From Ascaphus truei (Eukaryota; Chordata; Amphibia; Anura; Ascaphidae): a stretch of DNA of 64,000 nucleotides. Position 1 is the stretch's first letter. Each line of letters starts with the position of its first letter. The DNA is taken from assembly GCA_036426205.1 (NCBI GenBank), contig CM071568.1, forward strand, positions 41,356,784 through 41,420,783. The letters run 5' to 3'. A program made the position numbers and the translations under genes. The notes under the pieces were generated by a model. The model did not search any database and was not told where the DNA came from. It worked only from the letters and a program-made list of their open reading frames with translations. Positions 10,278 to 21,480 of the stretch are shown one piece after another.

Positions 10278-11060
10278 CATGCTCGACTTTAGGGAGGTGA
10301 AACTTATTCAGAGATTTAGATTCCGTTTAGCTAAAATGATGGCCCTAATGTATATGAACAATTGATAACTAATTTGGAGCTTATGAATAACCAGGGTCTT
10401 GTTAAAATGATGTGCTCATTAACGTATTTAGTCTCTGGATATTTGCAAGGTACAGGTATGGTAATCAATGACATTTCACAACTAGTGTTCTCTTTTTGTT
10501 TCCACCAATTTCTGCAAGCAGTGAAAAAACAATTGGGGGGTATGTATATTTCCCCTGGGGTGGACAACATGGCAGGAGTTAAGCATAGTATCTACTGTAT
10601 GTAATTCCTTACTTTCCCTAATGTGACAGGTGATACAGATTGCTCTGGTGCCGGCAAGAAAGAGCGAGAATACATTTCAAAAGTGGAAACATATTTATTC
10701 AGGTACTTGATGGGTATGAAAATTCTGGTATGGCTGACTATATTCTGTTCTATGCTGTGATAGCTGTATTTCCAGGCTTCTGCCACAGTGCCCATATTCT
10801 GCGTTATTCTTCAGTTTAATGGTACCTTGAGGAAAGGAGACATGGAGATGGGTGGCTGTTGGGTATATGCCACAGCCATGTTATTACATGTCATTTTGAT
10901 TTTGGCATTTTCACATGCTTACTTTTCTTTTATTCTTCCAGTTGCTGCAGAATACGTGGGCATCAGCCAACTTTCAGACTCCAGCAGAGCACAGGTATAA
11001 TGAGGCACATGTATCCAGGTCACCTGATGGTTACTATTCTGCCCTTGGGCTGGCAGTAAA
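10278..11060 (+). pseudogene. Harbinger (PIF/Harbinger) transposase pseudogene
   Basis: Broken plus-strand frames follow the intact Harbinger transposase at 45298-43981 block by block. REVKLIQRFRFRL is followed by GLVKMMCSLTYLVSG (compare GLVKMLCSLHYLASA in the intact copy), then a QFLQAVKK block and NMAGVKH. In other frames come IALVPARKSE (after the first catalytic Asp region), PGFCHSAHILRYSSV (compare PGSSHDSSILRNSSV) and GWLLG at a GT donor. After a gap, QTPAEHRYNEAHVSR (about 10975-11020) corresponds to QTEAEERYNAAHIST. The second catalytic Asp is replaced (HD to HS). The gap between GWLLG and QTPAEH, with a pyrimidine-rich 'tttattcttccag' (10928-10940), fits the same intron position. 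The 5' end is cut by the BEL/Pao insertion. Confidence 0.75.
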
Positions 11061-11129
11061 CCCTGGTACAGTCAGGTTGCCACTAGTTGGTATGGAGTTT
11101 TCCCCTTTCCTTTTGGTAATGCACTTGAG

Positions 11130-11600
11130 TGAAAGCAGGGGGTGGTACATCCTGTTGTAGCTGGGACAATGGCGTGCCCACCTCCTGGCTTTATTTAAGG
11201 GCAGGACCGCCCTAAAGTTAGTGGGTTCCTTCCCCCACTTGAGGAAGGCAGGTCACACAACTGGGAGCTTGAGATTGGGGCCTTCCCTTGTGCTCTTACC
11301 TCCTGGGGAGAGTGAGTGTGGACCATACTTCTGCCTCTGCTAGGGAGGTAGGGAAGAGCTAGGACAGCTGCGGGTGCCCTTGGCCTGTAGTGACAGTCCA
11401 GGGACCATCATTCAGTGAGAGCTGAGAGTACGGCATCGGGCAGAAGCCTGCCGCGTAACTGTGCTGTACCGAGTGAATAAACCATTCCTGTTGTTATATA
11501 CCTCCTGCCTGGTGCGTCACCTTACTGGGGGGAGAGGTAATAAGTTCTACCATTGGAGATTACCTTCAGTTCCTAGATTCTACGGCAGATGGAGGCTCTG
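11130..11600 (+). repeat. Possible solo LTR, unclassified
   Basis: The segment has a promoter-like 'ctttatttaaggg' (11189-11201), a downstream AATAAA in 'gagtgaataaacc' (11471-11483), and a GC-balanced composition unlike the AT-rich flanks. This is the order expected of an LTR (U3 TATA, R, poly-A signal). I cannot identify a partner LTR, exact ends or a target duplication. Confidence 0.35.
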
Positions 11601-12029
11601 CACTGCTAAAGAGATATGTGTGATATGAACCCCAGTGGCCTGCTTCTGTGTCCCCACTACCAGGGCCACCAAGTGGGGGGGACAGAGGGTACGGGCATCC
11701 CGGGCCTGTTGAGTCAGGGGGGCCTGGCGGCGGCCGCAAGCCGTGTGTCAGAAAAAAAGTATAAAAACAAAAAAACGAGGAGAGGGGATCCAATCAGGGC
11801 CTTCCTCATGGGCGGGGAGTGGGACGGACTTACAAGTTAATATAAGCAACTGCACAGATGGGAGAAGTGAGTTTGCATGTTCCCGGCTGTGCAGCTGCTT
11901 ATTCACATACAACATAAACGTTAAGTACATTCTGACTTATCTATACTGTGAGTGTGTGTGTCTCTGTATGTGCGTGTCTGTATTTTTTTTTGTCTGTCTG
12001 TGTAGTGTGTGTCCATCCCGTTCAGACCC
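11601..12029. other. No gene seen
   Basis: Mixed-composition sequence leading into the minisatellite. The open frames here are short or continue into the low-complexity repeat, and none resembles a known protein. Confidence 0.4.
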
Positions 12030-12950
12030 CCCATGGGCCCCCTTACCGGCATCCACCTCACCTTCCCCTCACCGGCATCCACCTTCCCCTCACCCCTACC
12101 GGCATCCACCTTCCCCTCAACCCTACCGGCATAAGCACTGTCCTACGCGCACCCTCCCCAACCAGGGCCTCACCCCCACCTTCCACTTCCCCCCTACCGG
12201 CACCATCCAGACCGGCAAACCATCCTCCGCGCCAGCCCTCACTCTATCTCCACTCCTATGCGCAGCGTTTTGGGCCTAGCGCATGCGGCCCTCCCTAGCC
12301 TCATCCAGCCAGCTCCTCGCTCCCCTTCCCCTACCGGCATACACCTCCCCCCCCACCGGCATACACCCCCCCCACCGGCATACACACCCTCCCCCCCAAC
12401 CAGCATCCACCTTCCCCTCACCCCTACCGACATCTATCTCACCTTCCCCTCCCCCTACCGGCATCAGCACTGTCCTCCAGGCACCCTCTCCAGCCAGGAC
12501 CTCACTACCACTGGCATCCACCATCCCCCCCCCACTGGCATCCACTGTCCCGTCCCCCCTGGCATCCACCTCCCTCTCCTCCCCACACTGGCATCCACCT
12601 TCCACTTCCCCCTCAGGCCCCTACACCTACCGGCATCATCCAGACCGGCATCCGGACCGGCAGACCATCCTCCGCGCCAGCCCTCACTCTCTGTCTCCAC
12701 TCCTACGTGCAGCGTTTTGGGCCTAGCGCACGCGGCCCTCACCAGCTTCATCTAGCCACCTCCTCGCTCCCCTTCCCCTACCAGCATCCACCTTCCCCCC
12801 CCACCACCCCTACCAGCATCCACCTCCCCCCACCCCTACCAGCATCCACCTCCCCCCCACCCCTACCAGCATCCCACATCCCCCCCCCACCCCTACCAGC
12901 ATCCAGCGTCCCCCGCACACTTACCGGCATCCACTGGACCCGGCCTGATC
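12030..12950. repeat. C-rich minisatellite with higher-order structure
   Basis: The unit 'taccggcatccacctccccc' and variants recur dozens of times. Inside it, a longer block that includes 'gcagcgttttgggcctagcg' occurs twice, at 12260-12279 and 12709-12728, each preceded by a segment starting 'ccatcctccgcgccagccct'. The longer unit is therefore a few hundred bp. Long Pro/Ser/His-rich frames on both strands come from the repeat and are not genes. Confidence 0.85.
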
Positions 12951-12984
12951 ATCCACAAGGTAAGTCTTTTTTTAATATGTATTA

Positions 12985-13080
12985 GGGGGGGAGTCTTTTT
13001 TTATTGGGGGAATTTTTATATGTATTGGGGGGCTTGGGGGATTTTTTATATGTATTGGGGAGGATTGTTTATTTTTTGTG
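12985..13080. repeat. G-rich minisatellite, first block
   Basis: About 30 bp units of the form 'tatgtattggggggcttggg' plus T-run are repeated here and again at 13680-13790, on either side of the Penelope-like piece. The two blocks look like one array split by the insertion. Confidence 0.7.
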
Positions 13081-13096
13081 GATGTGATGGTGTTTG

Positions 13097-13098
13097 TG

Positions 13099-13131
<33 letters not shown>

Positions 13132-13173
13132 TATATATATCTATATATATATATATATTATATATATATATAG
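13097..13173. repeat. (TA)n microsatellite
   Basis: Almost pure TA repeat with a few interruptions, directly abutting the ribozyme-like motif at 13174. Confidence 0.9.
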
Positions 13174-13213
13174 TGCCCCTGACGAAGTCCTTAGTGACGA
13201 AACGCGTAGGGCA
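13174..13213 (+). ncRNA. Hammerhead-ribozyme-like motif
   Basis: The order of conserved parts is that of a hammerhead ribozyme: stem I strand 'tgccc' (13174-13178), core CTGACGA (13179-13185), short stem II (gtc..gac), core GAAA (13199-13202), minimal stem III closing 'acgcgt', then 'ta' and stem I partner 'gggca' (13209-13213). CTGANGA and GAAA are the invariant core elements. Stem III is very short, as known from hammerheads of Penelope-like elements, which may act as dimers. Self-cleavage is inferred, not shown. Confidence 0.6.
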
Positions 13214-13640
13214 TTTCCCAAAGAGGAGAGTTTGTGGCTGACATTACTGCACGGACGGATAGAGTACCTTGGAGCTGTTGCTATTTTGCTTGGGACTGCT
13301 GTCGCTTCCAGTTTTGCAGTTGCCTGCTGGTGAGCAGTGAGAGCTGTGGGAGGTGTATCTGGAGGGAGTCTCTGACAGTGTTGCTGATTATTACATCATC
13401 TGGCTGCGGTGGCTCCAGTGCACCTTGCTGAATCAACGGATACACCAGAGGTGGCACCAACGAGACAGGCAGATACATTCCCTTCACAGCTTCAAGGCGA
13501 TTGAGTATATCTCATAAATGCTATTATTTTTACTCTGTTTGTGAGAGCGCTTTTTATATTTTACAATCCCATAAATACTGTTTTATACTTTATCACACTA
13601 GGAGTGCGCCTGTTTTTTCTTCTTGTTTTCTTCATATATA
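13174..13640 (+). mobile_element. Penelope-like terminal repeat fragment (probable)
   Basis: It starts with the hammerhead-like motif, which is a hallmark of Penelope-like retroelement terminal repeats, and ends in a T-rich stretch after 'gagagcgc' (13544-13551) and 'gtgcgcctgttttttcttc' (13603-13621). A similar layout (ribozyme-like start, 'gagcgctt' near the T-rich end) is seen on the minus strand at 31627-30742. No reverse transcriptase or GIY-YIG frame is present. Confidence 0.45.
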
Positions 13641-13790
13641 TATATATATACACACACATATATATTCCCAGTAAGATATATATGTATTGGGGGCTTGGGG
13701 GAATTTTTATATGTATTGGGGGAATTTTAATATGTATTGGGGGGCTTGGGGGATTTTTTTTTATGTATTTGGGGGTGGGGTTTTTGTTAT
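13637..13790. repeat. TA repeat and second block of the G-rich minisatellite
   Basis: A short TA/CA run is followed by 'tatgtattggggg' units like those at 12985-13080. Confidence 0.7.
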
Positions 13791-15610
13791 ATATCTTATG
13801 GGAGTGGAGGGAATGAGTGAGCGTGGGGTAATTGATGGAGGGAGAGGATAGAGCGGGTGAGTGAGGAAAAGAGGGAGAATAGTGAAACGCAGGTGAGAGA
13901 AATACATGCGAGGGGTGAGAGTGAGAGGGGGTGAGACGGAAGCGAGAGAAATACATGGGAGGGAGGGAAAGAGAGGGGGCTCGTGGGGGGTGAAATAGGG
14001 AGGCAGCAGACAATACCACCGGCACAGGGGGGTGGGCCTGCTTGAAATGTTTGTCCCGGGCCCCACAATTTCTGTTGGCGGCCCTGCCACTACCATCGGC
14101 AGATGACTCAGCCCTCTTGTTGCCAGCAGGTATATGCACCATACTGTACACCGTAGTAATGGACAAATCTCCCACCAGGTGGGGGAAACACCGGTATACA
14201 CATATTCCATGTTTTGTAATAGAGTGTGCAGATGTAGCAGCAGTTATTGCTGGTGCTGGCGTATTGTAGCGAGGGGACACAACGTGCCAGTGGGAGCAGA
14301 TACCACTGGAAACAAATTAGTCAACAAAACAAATTCATCATGCATGAAAAAGTGGTGGGGCTAATGCATTATTGCACCCAATGGCGCGCCCCAGAGGTTA
14401 CAATACCATCTGCTATATATTTAAATATCTGTATATTTGTTGAAAAGTCAATTCAGTGTTTGGATAACTATGCAGCACTGACAGAAATATTGATATTATA
14501 GCCTTTTGTATCTTACACAGCATAGTTATCAATAGTCATATTCTAGGGAACATTGTTGAAGATCCAATAGCGCCACCTGCTGGGGCTCAGTAAAATATGA
14601 GGGGCAGAAGACAAATTCAGAATATGCTAATTTATTTAAAAAAATTCAGGTGTATTACAGTATGTATGTCAATACTCAATATGTATAGCTGTGTAAGAAA
14701 ATACGACCAGCAACTTTTGCTGCTGGTCATTTTTTTTATGCATGCATTGTTTTTCATACTCATTTCTTGTATTAAGCACCATGATGTACATTGCATGGCC
14801 TTTTGAAAGAGAATACCAATTAACAATACATTGGTAAACAAAGAGTGGGATACATTTATTGTCTCATTCCTCTTTTGTAGTATCCTGCAGCTTGGACTTG
14901 TCTACTTCACTCTAGCAATAATCAGATTCTGGGGACTTAACCGCCTACACCATGATTCAGTCTTTACAAGTTATTAAGTGGCCCCCCAACAAGAGAAATC
15001 AAAAACAAACATATTTTACGAAAAACTAGTGCATTTTAAACTGTGATAATTCTGCATTTTGTAAACCAAACATGCCTGACAAAATGTAACATTTATACAG
15101 TGTGTAATCAGAAAGTCAAGACTGTGCCGTAGCAGATTCCTTAAAGCTTAATTACATTTAGTACATTAAATACGTGATCAACACAAATACTGTATTAAAA
15201 GTGAAAATATAAAAGAACATATCTCTGCCCTGTAGACTATACTAATCCCTACAGATTTGGAGATCTGAGAAATTAATTCTTTTGATAGCTAAAAGTAAAG
15301 TCAAAACAGGGCACACCTAACATACTGCTGCGATTGCTTAGGGAGCCCTACAGCATTGCTAGAACCACGCAGCCAATGGGATTGCCAGATGGTACACCTA
15401 TTGGGGTAATCCTGATTAAATAATTATTTCAATGGTTCTATGCTAGGAAACCACTATTGGTGCCACACATCAAACTACAAAGTAGCTCTCTATGGAGCTC
15501 CACAGACTTCCATCACAGATCTGCTCCATCAGGCCCATACATTATGTATTTGGTTCTACACAAGTATCACCGAGGAATAATGAAACTGAACTCTTTGTTT
15601 ATATTGCGGT
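13791..15610. other. No gene seen
   Basis: The first 200 bp are purine-rich low-complexity 'gagag' sequence, followed by AT-rich DNA. The long Pro/Ser-rich minus-strand frame over 13561-14280 is a product of this bias. Confidence 0.5.
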
Positions 15611-16224
15611 TGTGGTTAGTTGTGTTTAAGTTCAAATTAAGTAACATTTATATTACAATTATTCATATGAATTTTGAGTAAAAAAAATAAATCTATAATA
15701 ACAGTAAAATGTGAATGCTACTTGCATTATTTTGTAACCACGATACATTGCAGATATAAATACAAAGAAATAACTTAGACCTGTTGCATTTAGAGCACTC
15801 AGATTACAATTTGGTGTTTTAGGCTTTCAGTTTATGTTAAATATTTAGCTTTTTTAATTTTCCATTGATTTAACATCTCATTATGTAATAGATTACCCAT
15901 TTCATCTTATAATGTAATTACTGTATAATTAACCAGGCTATAAACTTGTGAACATTAGGGATTTCTCTTTTGTTTATGATTACACCTTTAGGGTCTCAAT
16001 TAAATGGCAGTGATTCATGGTTAATGCTGCTTATTATAGAAATCGCAGCCTTTATTCACAAAGATAACTCCATGCAGAAATAGTGTACACTTAGCAATTT
16101 ACTAGAACGTACTGTACAGTATCTATCATTGCTACTTCCGATAACCAGATGATAATTTTTAGCATGATAACATATAACAGCTATCAGTGGAAGTAAGAAA
16201 ATAAATAATGATTTAACGCTTTCA
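15611..16224. repeat. Direct segmental duplication, copy 1
   Basis: This 0.6 kb AT-rich segment is repeated in the same orientation at 17497-18113 with only scattered differences. Shared start 'tgtggttagttgtgtttaag', shared end 'gatttaacgctttca'. It has no coding content. Confidence 0.9.
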
Positions 16225-17496
16225 GTCTCTCTCTCTCTCACTGCAAAATGGCACAAACAGAGTAGTTTAGGTACTAGAAATTTGTCTTCTTAGAGTTCAT
16301 GTCATTATCGTAGTCCAATGTAGCACATGGGACAGATCTGTTTCTTTTCATTAACCAGCATTATTTACCAAACACTGCAAATTCTACTAAAAAACACTGT
16401 ATTAATGCTCTTTTTACATTTATTGATCTCAGTAATATATTTTGCATTGGGGATTGTCCGTGTGATGTTGCAGCATCAAATACTTCTGTTATGACTTCCA
16501 TTTATATTTGCTTAATTGTTCCATACCCATACTTGCAGTAATTCGTTATATCAAGTGCCGTTACATTTTTTTTCCAATGTACAGTTTTTAAATTTAAGTT
16601 TTCTTCTGTTCATTTTTAATTCAACCTGCAATTGAGTAGTGTTGTGGTATTACGCAAGCATATATTGAAATATAGCATGTAAGCCCTGTGGCTCCTCATT
16701 GAGTGTGTTGAATATGCCAAGATCAAAACCTTATACACATTTCTTATACTATACATAACAAATGCTGCAAAGCTGCAATTTTTGATCAAAAAGTACTTTC
16801 TTAAAGCTAATAAGTTTTCATGCAAGTTTGAACACATATTAAAAAAAAACACTACAACCAATATTTCAAAAGGAAAAAAAGAAGTCATCCAATTTTCTGC
16901 AACTCAACTTTTCTCGAAACAATTATAGTTGCTTACTTGCCGCCAGGAGATATACTGAAGGAAAACATCATTTTCAGCAAGCGTTTACTAAGGACACTAA
17001 TTGATATTGTCTGACTGAGCATGTGCATCTGTCAGAAAAGTCTTTTAGTCTGCTGACTGTTCTCCAATTCAGCATAAAAGGTTGGCATGGATCTCAGTTT
17101 CTCTCATACTGAAATTCCTATTTTGATTTATGAATGTTTTCAAATTTCTAAGATTCAGAATGTTGTTTCACCTGCGAGTAGAGATATAGCTTGCTTGGCG
17201 AATTGCCGTGAGAGAGTGTGTGCCAACCAGGTTATGAATAATGCCATGTTTAACATTCTAAATTTGTGTTCCAAATTCTGAATTTTGAACGAGTTGCATG
17301 GAAATATTCAGATAAGTTTTTGCTTCTAACATTGTCTTCTTGAAAAGTTTAAGCCTACACTAGTTTTCAAACATTTACATTTATTTATTTATTTTTAGAA
17401 CAGAGAGCTGACATTGCACAGAATGAAAATGTATGTAGAATCATGGAACATAATGCATTAAAAACGCAATTGTTAAACTGAAATAAACATTAGTTG
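16225..17496. other. Spacer between duplicated segments, no gene seen
   Basis: AT-rich single-copy-looking sequence with a CT run at 16225-16238. No frame or structure that I can assign. Confidence 0.5.
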
Positions 17497-18113
17497 TGTG
17501 GTTAGTTGTGTTTAAGTTCAAATTAAGTAACATTTATATTAAAATTATTCATATGCATTTTGAGTAAAAAAAAAATATTCTGTAATAACAGTAAAATGTG
17601 AATGCTACTTGCATTATTTTGTAACCACGATACATTGCAGATATAAATACAAATAAATAACTTAGACCTGTTGCATTTAGAGCACTCAGTTTACAATTTG
17701 GTGTTTTTAGGCTTTCAGTTTATGTTAAATATTTTGCTTTTTTAATTTTCCATTGATTTATCATCTCATTATGTCATAGATTACCCATTTCATCTTATAA
17801 TGTAATTACTGTATAATTAACCAGGATATAAACTTGTGAACATTAGGGATTTCTCTTTTGTTTATGATTACACCTTTAGGGTCTCAATTAAATGGCAGTG
17901 ATTCATGGTTAATGCTGCTTATTATAGAAATTGCAGCCTTTATTCACAAAGATAACTCCACGCAGAAATAGTGTACACTTAGCAATTTACTAGAACGTAC
18001 TGTACAGTATCTATCATTGCTACTTCCGATAACCAGATGATAATTTTTAGCATGATAAACATATTACAGCTCTCAGTAGAAGTAAGAAAAGAAATAATGA
18101 TTTAACGCTTTCA
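17497..18113. repeat. Direct segmental duplication, copy 2
   Basis: Partner of 15611-16224. The offset between the copies is about 1.89 kb. Confidence 0.9.
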
Positions 18114-18193
18114 TTTTCGCAAAGATTTTGATGAGCAACTAGTGTGGAGAAATATTGAAATAATAATATATGACCGAATTTCAGTTATGGTAA

Positions 18194-18201
18194 TGCTAAG
18201 A
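18194..18201. repeat. 8 bp target-site duplication of the hAT MITE (left)
   Basis: TGCTAAGA here and TGCTAAGG at 18550-18557 flank the element with one mismatch. Confidence 0.75.
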
Positions 18202-18549
18202 CAGGGGGGAGCAAACTTTTTTCCCTGCGCCCCCTGCCGGCGGTCCCCTCACTCCCACGCCCCCCCCAACCCCCACTTACCCGCGCTCCGGCATCATGAC
18301 ATCACGTTGCCGTAGCAACGTGACGTCACATGACCTCGCATCGTCATTTTGATGGCGCGTTGCCATGGCGACACAGGGAGGAAGCCGCCGGAGCCAAGGC
18401 AAGTTAGGTTTACAGAGGCCCTGCAGCTCCCCCGGCACTTAATTTAAGTGCCTTCAGGTAGCGCACGGGGCCTCTGTAAACCCTGCGCCCCCCCGTCGAC
18501 AGTCTCGCGCCCCCCCTGGGGGTCGCACCCCCCAGTTTGCGCACCGCTG
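18202..18549. mobile_element. hAT-type MITE, copy 1
   Basis: A 348 bp non-coding element with inverted ends: 'cagggg' plus 'gcaaactttt' on the left, 'agtttgcgcaccgctg' on the right. It is flanked by an 8 bp duplication, the size made by hAT transposases. The CAGGGGTG-like start with 'gcaaac' fits hAT ends. The interior is C-rich with internal palindromes (for example 'acgttgccgtagcaacgt' at 18304-18321). A second copy lies at 46656-47028. Confidence 0.8.
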
Positions 18550-18557
18550 TGCTAAGG

Positions 18558-18689
18558 TATGGATGTTGTCTAAATTTAGCATAGGTTGAACTTGATGGAC
18601 GTGCGTCTTTTTTCAACCTCATTTACTATGTAACTATGTAACTATGATGCAAGCAACTTTATTGCAACTATAAACTTTGGATTGCGTAC
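18558..18689. other. Repeat fragment with 'gttgaacttgatggac' motif
   Basis: The segment 18585-18650 ('gttgaacttgatggac', then 'tatgtaactatgtaactatg') has the look of the end of a dispersed vertebrate repeat. I cannot name the family with confidence. Confidence 0.3.
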
Positions 18690-19065
18690 CATGTATGTTG
18701 CACTCATGCGCAAAATTGTGCATTAGCATATCGTGTTAATGTTTTACCCAGTGTGTAACTCAACTCATTTAACTGCTTAATTACTTTCAGTCACACGATG
18801 CTACTGTGAGTGAACTGTAGTGTGCATGCATTGTATTGTGAATGCCGGATGCCATGTAGTCCATACAGCACATGATGTCACTTGCCCATACTGCTGGAGT
18901 ATACGCATGCACACTGAGACAAAGCAGTGAATAAGCAAGTACATTTTCTACTCATGTGCTTTGTGTTACAAGTGATGTCAAACAAATACAAGAATATTCA
19001 GCTCTTGTATAACATAACATAAACACTGTAAAAAGTATGACTACAATACCCAGAGTGCTCTGAGG
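18690..19065 (-). repeat. Harbinger-associated non-coding segment, inverted copy
   Basis: Reverse-complement homologue of 3195-3545, moderately diverged. No transposase frame is found next to this copy. Confidence 0.5.
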
Positions 19066-20190
19066 CGGTCCGAACACATGGCCAGTGTTAACCAATAGAG
19101 TTAGATGACTCACGGTGAGGGGATATTGCTATATTTGGCGCGCTTAGAGTGCGAGGCTGCAGTTGGAGCCAGGACACAGAAGGGGAAGGTACAGTAGGGT
19201 CTGGGTTTCAGTGACTCCCAGACTAGGCCAGATTGCCACTTAGGTCCCAGAAAGGCCGCACGTAGATTGTGGCTGCTACAGGGAAAGGTCCTTGGACAGG
19301 GACAATTCCCCATTAGCTTGTCAGTGATGGGCATCAGCAACAGAACGCCGCGTGGTGAATTGCAGCCTGTGGTCTGGGACCAGACCACCACTGTATTATC
19401 AGCGACTCTTAAAGGTGAGACCCTCCAAAGGGAGTTCTCCCCACGCAGAGGCAGACGCAGACGCCTTTGTGGACCACAACGTCGCTGGATCAGCGGATCC
19501 CCATTTGCTATTCAGCAGTACCCGGGTGCTGGAGCACCTGGGCAGGTACCTCAACAAGTGCACCAATAGCTCACGAGATAGCGCTATTCCACACACTTTT
19601 GGGTGGGCCCTGACATGGGGGAAAAGGACATCAGTGGTATTGGTGCCAAGCACCCTATGTACTTTGAGGACACTCACTTGGTGTCTTTGGGTGGTGTGTG
19701 ATATAATGTGGGGTACAGGTCACATGTTATGGTTCAGGAAAGTGTTATTATATATCTGGTGTTTGTAATTACTATTTGAGTACCTGTGAAGGGCTTATCC
19801 CGCTACACTGGAATCCCTTGCAGGTGGAGGCGCTGCACCGAGGGGAGCAAGAGACCACCTCAGGCTCCCAGTGGCAGAGGCTCAGGCCTTCTGGTAGCCA
19901 AACAGGTAAAGGCAGTACCAGTGGTTCCTTTCGTAAGGGAAAAGGGGCTACGTACTTATTATTTAAAAATGAATCAATCTGCTCAGTTGGCTTATCGAAG
20001 CAAGAAAATAAAAACACTTTATCTGCAGTCAGACAAAATGCTTCACTTCTACCGTTTATATAACTCTGGTAGTACACTATATCTATTTTATGAAACTGTT
20101 ATGAGGTGTTTGTGACTTTTGACTTGAGGAAGTTCTGTATGCGAGACATTTGTTATTATGAAATAAATGTTCCAAACATTGCAAGTTGCT
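19066..20190. other. Unclassified mixed sequence, no gene supported
   Basis: A moderately GC-rich block (19100-19950) contains open stretches of about 100-140 codons on both strands that resemble no family I know. It is flanked by AT-rich DNA and may be an old LTR element or non-autonomous repeat. Confidence 0.3.
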
Positions 20191-21480
20191 GACTCTCTTA
20201 GCACGCGCTTGTCACGGACTTCATATGCCAAGTTAAAGGCAGGATATTTACACCAGTTAAGATAAACAGTTATCTGAAGGTTTTCCTAGAAGTTAAAATG
20301 TATTTTTAAAATATCAAAAAGTTCCAAATAACCATACAATGACATGAGATCCAGCACTGGACTTTATAGTCTTCTGCTGTGTGCTACCGTACTTGGTGTT
20401 CTGCATTACAGATGGGTGACATTTTTGCAGAAGCTTGTAATAGTTGCAAAAGCTGGACTTTTTACGCTAAAAACATTTTATCAATTTGGCACAACTTGCA
20501 ATAATTAATTGAAACTGCTCTCTCTTTCTCTCGACCCAAACTTTAAACTTATAAAAATGGAAAAAAATATTACAGTGTACCGTATCTCCAAACTGCTGAC
20601 ATTGCAACCTCCTTCGGAGTTAAGATGCGTGAACCTTTTGCATGCCTGCGCAACCTTCGTGAATCCCACCTATTTCAAATTTGCTTTAATACAAAAGTTA
20701 GTAACAATTTTGCTTAATGATATAAGGCCACACCCAACATGTGCTTGTGCTTGTGCATTTGGAGACGGTGTGTGGACAGATTTGTGCATTGTGTGTGCTT
20801 CCAGTATTGTATGTAGATCACTCATTTTAAATCATGTCTCATTATATTAGTAAAGGAGGGGTGTTGGGCAGGTGGCATGGTGGTGGAACTCAAGGCTGTG
20901 GCCATAGTGGCAGCAGGAAAAGGCTATTAGTGATTGAGAGTGGAACCCCAGAGAAAAGGCTAGTCACTGCTAAATTAAAAATAGCAGGAGTTGTACTTCA
21001 CCCTCAGTCGCCACAGCTTTCTAGAAACTAAACAAAAAGGGAGGTTTTACCAAAAGAAGACAAAAAAACGTATCATCTTCATCATCATTATTATAATCAT
21101 TATTCTCCTCCTCCTCAGATAAGGACAAACAGGTCACCACTGCCACTATGGTCAAACATGTTATAAGAAAGCAACTAGATGTCCCTGGCACCACTCCAAA
21201 TGTCTTAGATAGGGTAGCTACCTATGTTAAACTAAGCACATGTGATATTACTAGTGCTTCTACTACTGTAGTTTGAGTGAGAGGGAAGAGGAGTCTGTTG
21301 AGGAGAAATGGGCAGGCCTTAACTTCTGGGTATGAGAGAAAAGCAGCAGAACTACATGTGAAAAACTTAGCAGCTTCAGCAGCACTTATAATGTAGGAGA
21401 CATGCTACCCAACTGTATGTATTGCAGGGTTTGCAAGAAATGACCCACAAAGCCCTTTATAGACTCCACTAAAGCAGACA
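20191..21480. other. No gene seen; possible L1 5' region at the right end
   Basis: AT-rich DNA. From about 21100 rightwards the sequence is A/C-rich and leads into the L1 ORF1 remnant, so it may be the diverged N-terminal part of that ORF. Confidence 0.3.

Noticed and set aside
11743..12755. Several long Pro/His/Ser-rich frames over the minisatellite
   Set aside because: All arise from a C-rich tandem repeat that lacks stops in several frames at once.
12030..12950. CRISPR-like array of regularly spaced repeats
   Set aside because: The repeats are contiguous minisatellite units without unique spacers, in an animal genome context.
13561..14280. 239-codon Pro/Ser-rich open frame on the minus strand
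   Set aside because: It spans G-rich minisatellite, purine-rich low-complexity and TA repeat sequence. The residues mirror that bias and match no family.
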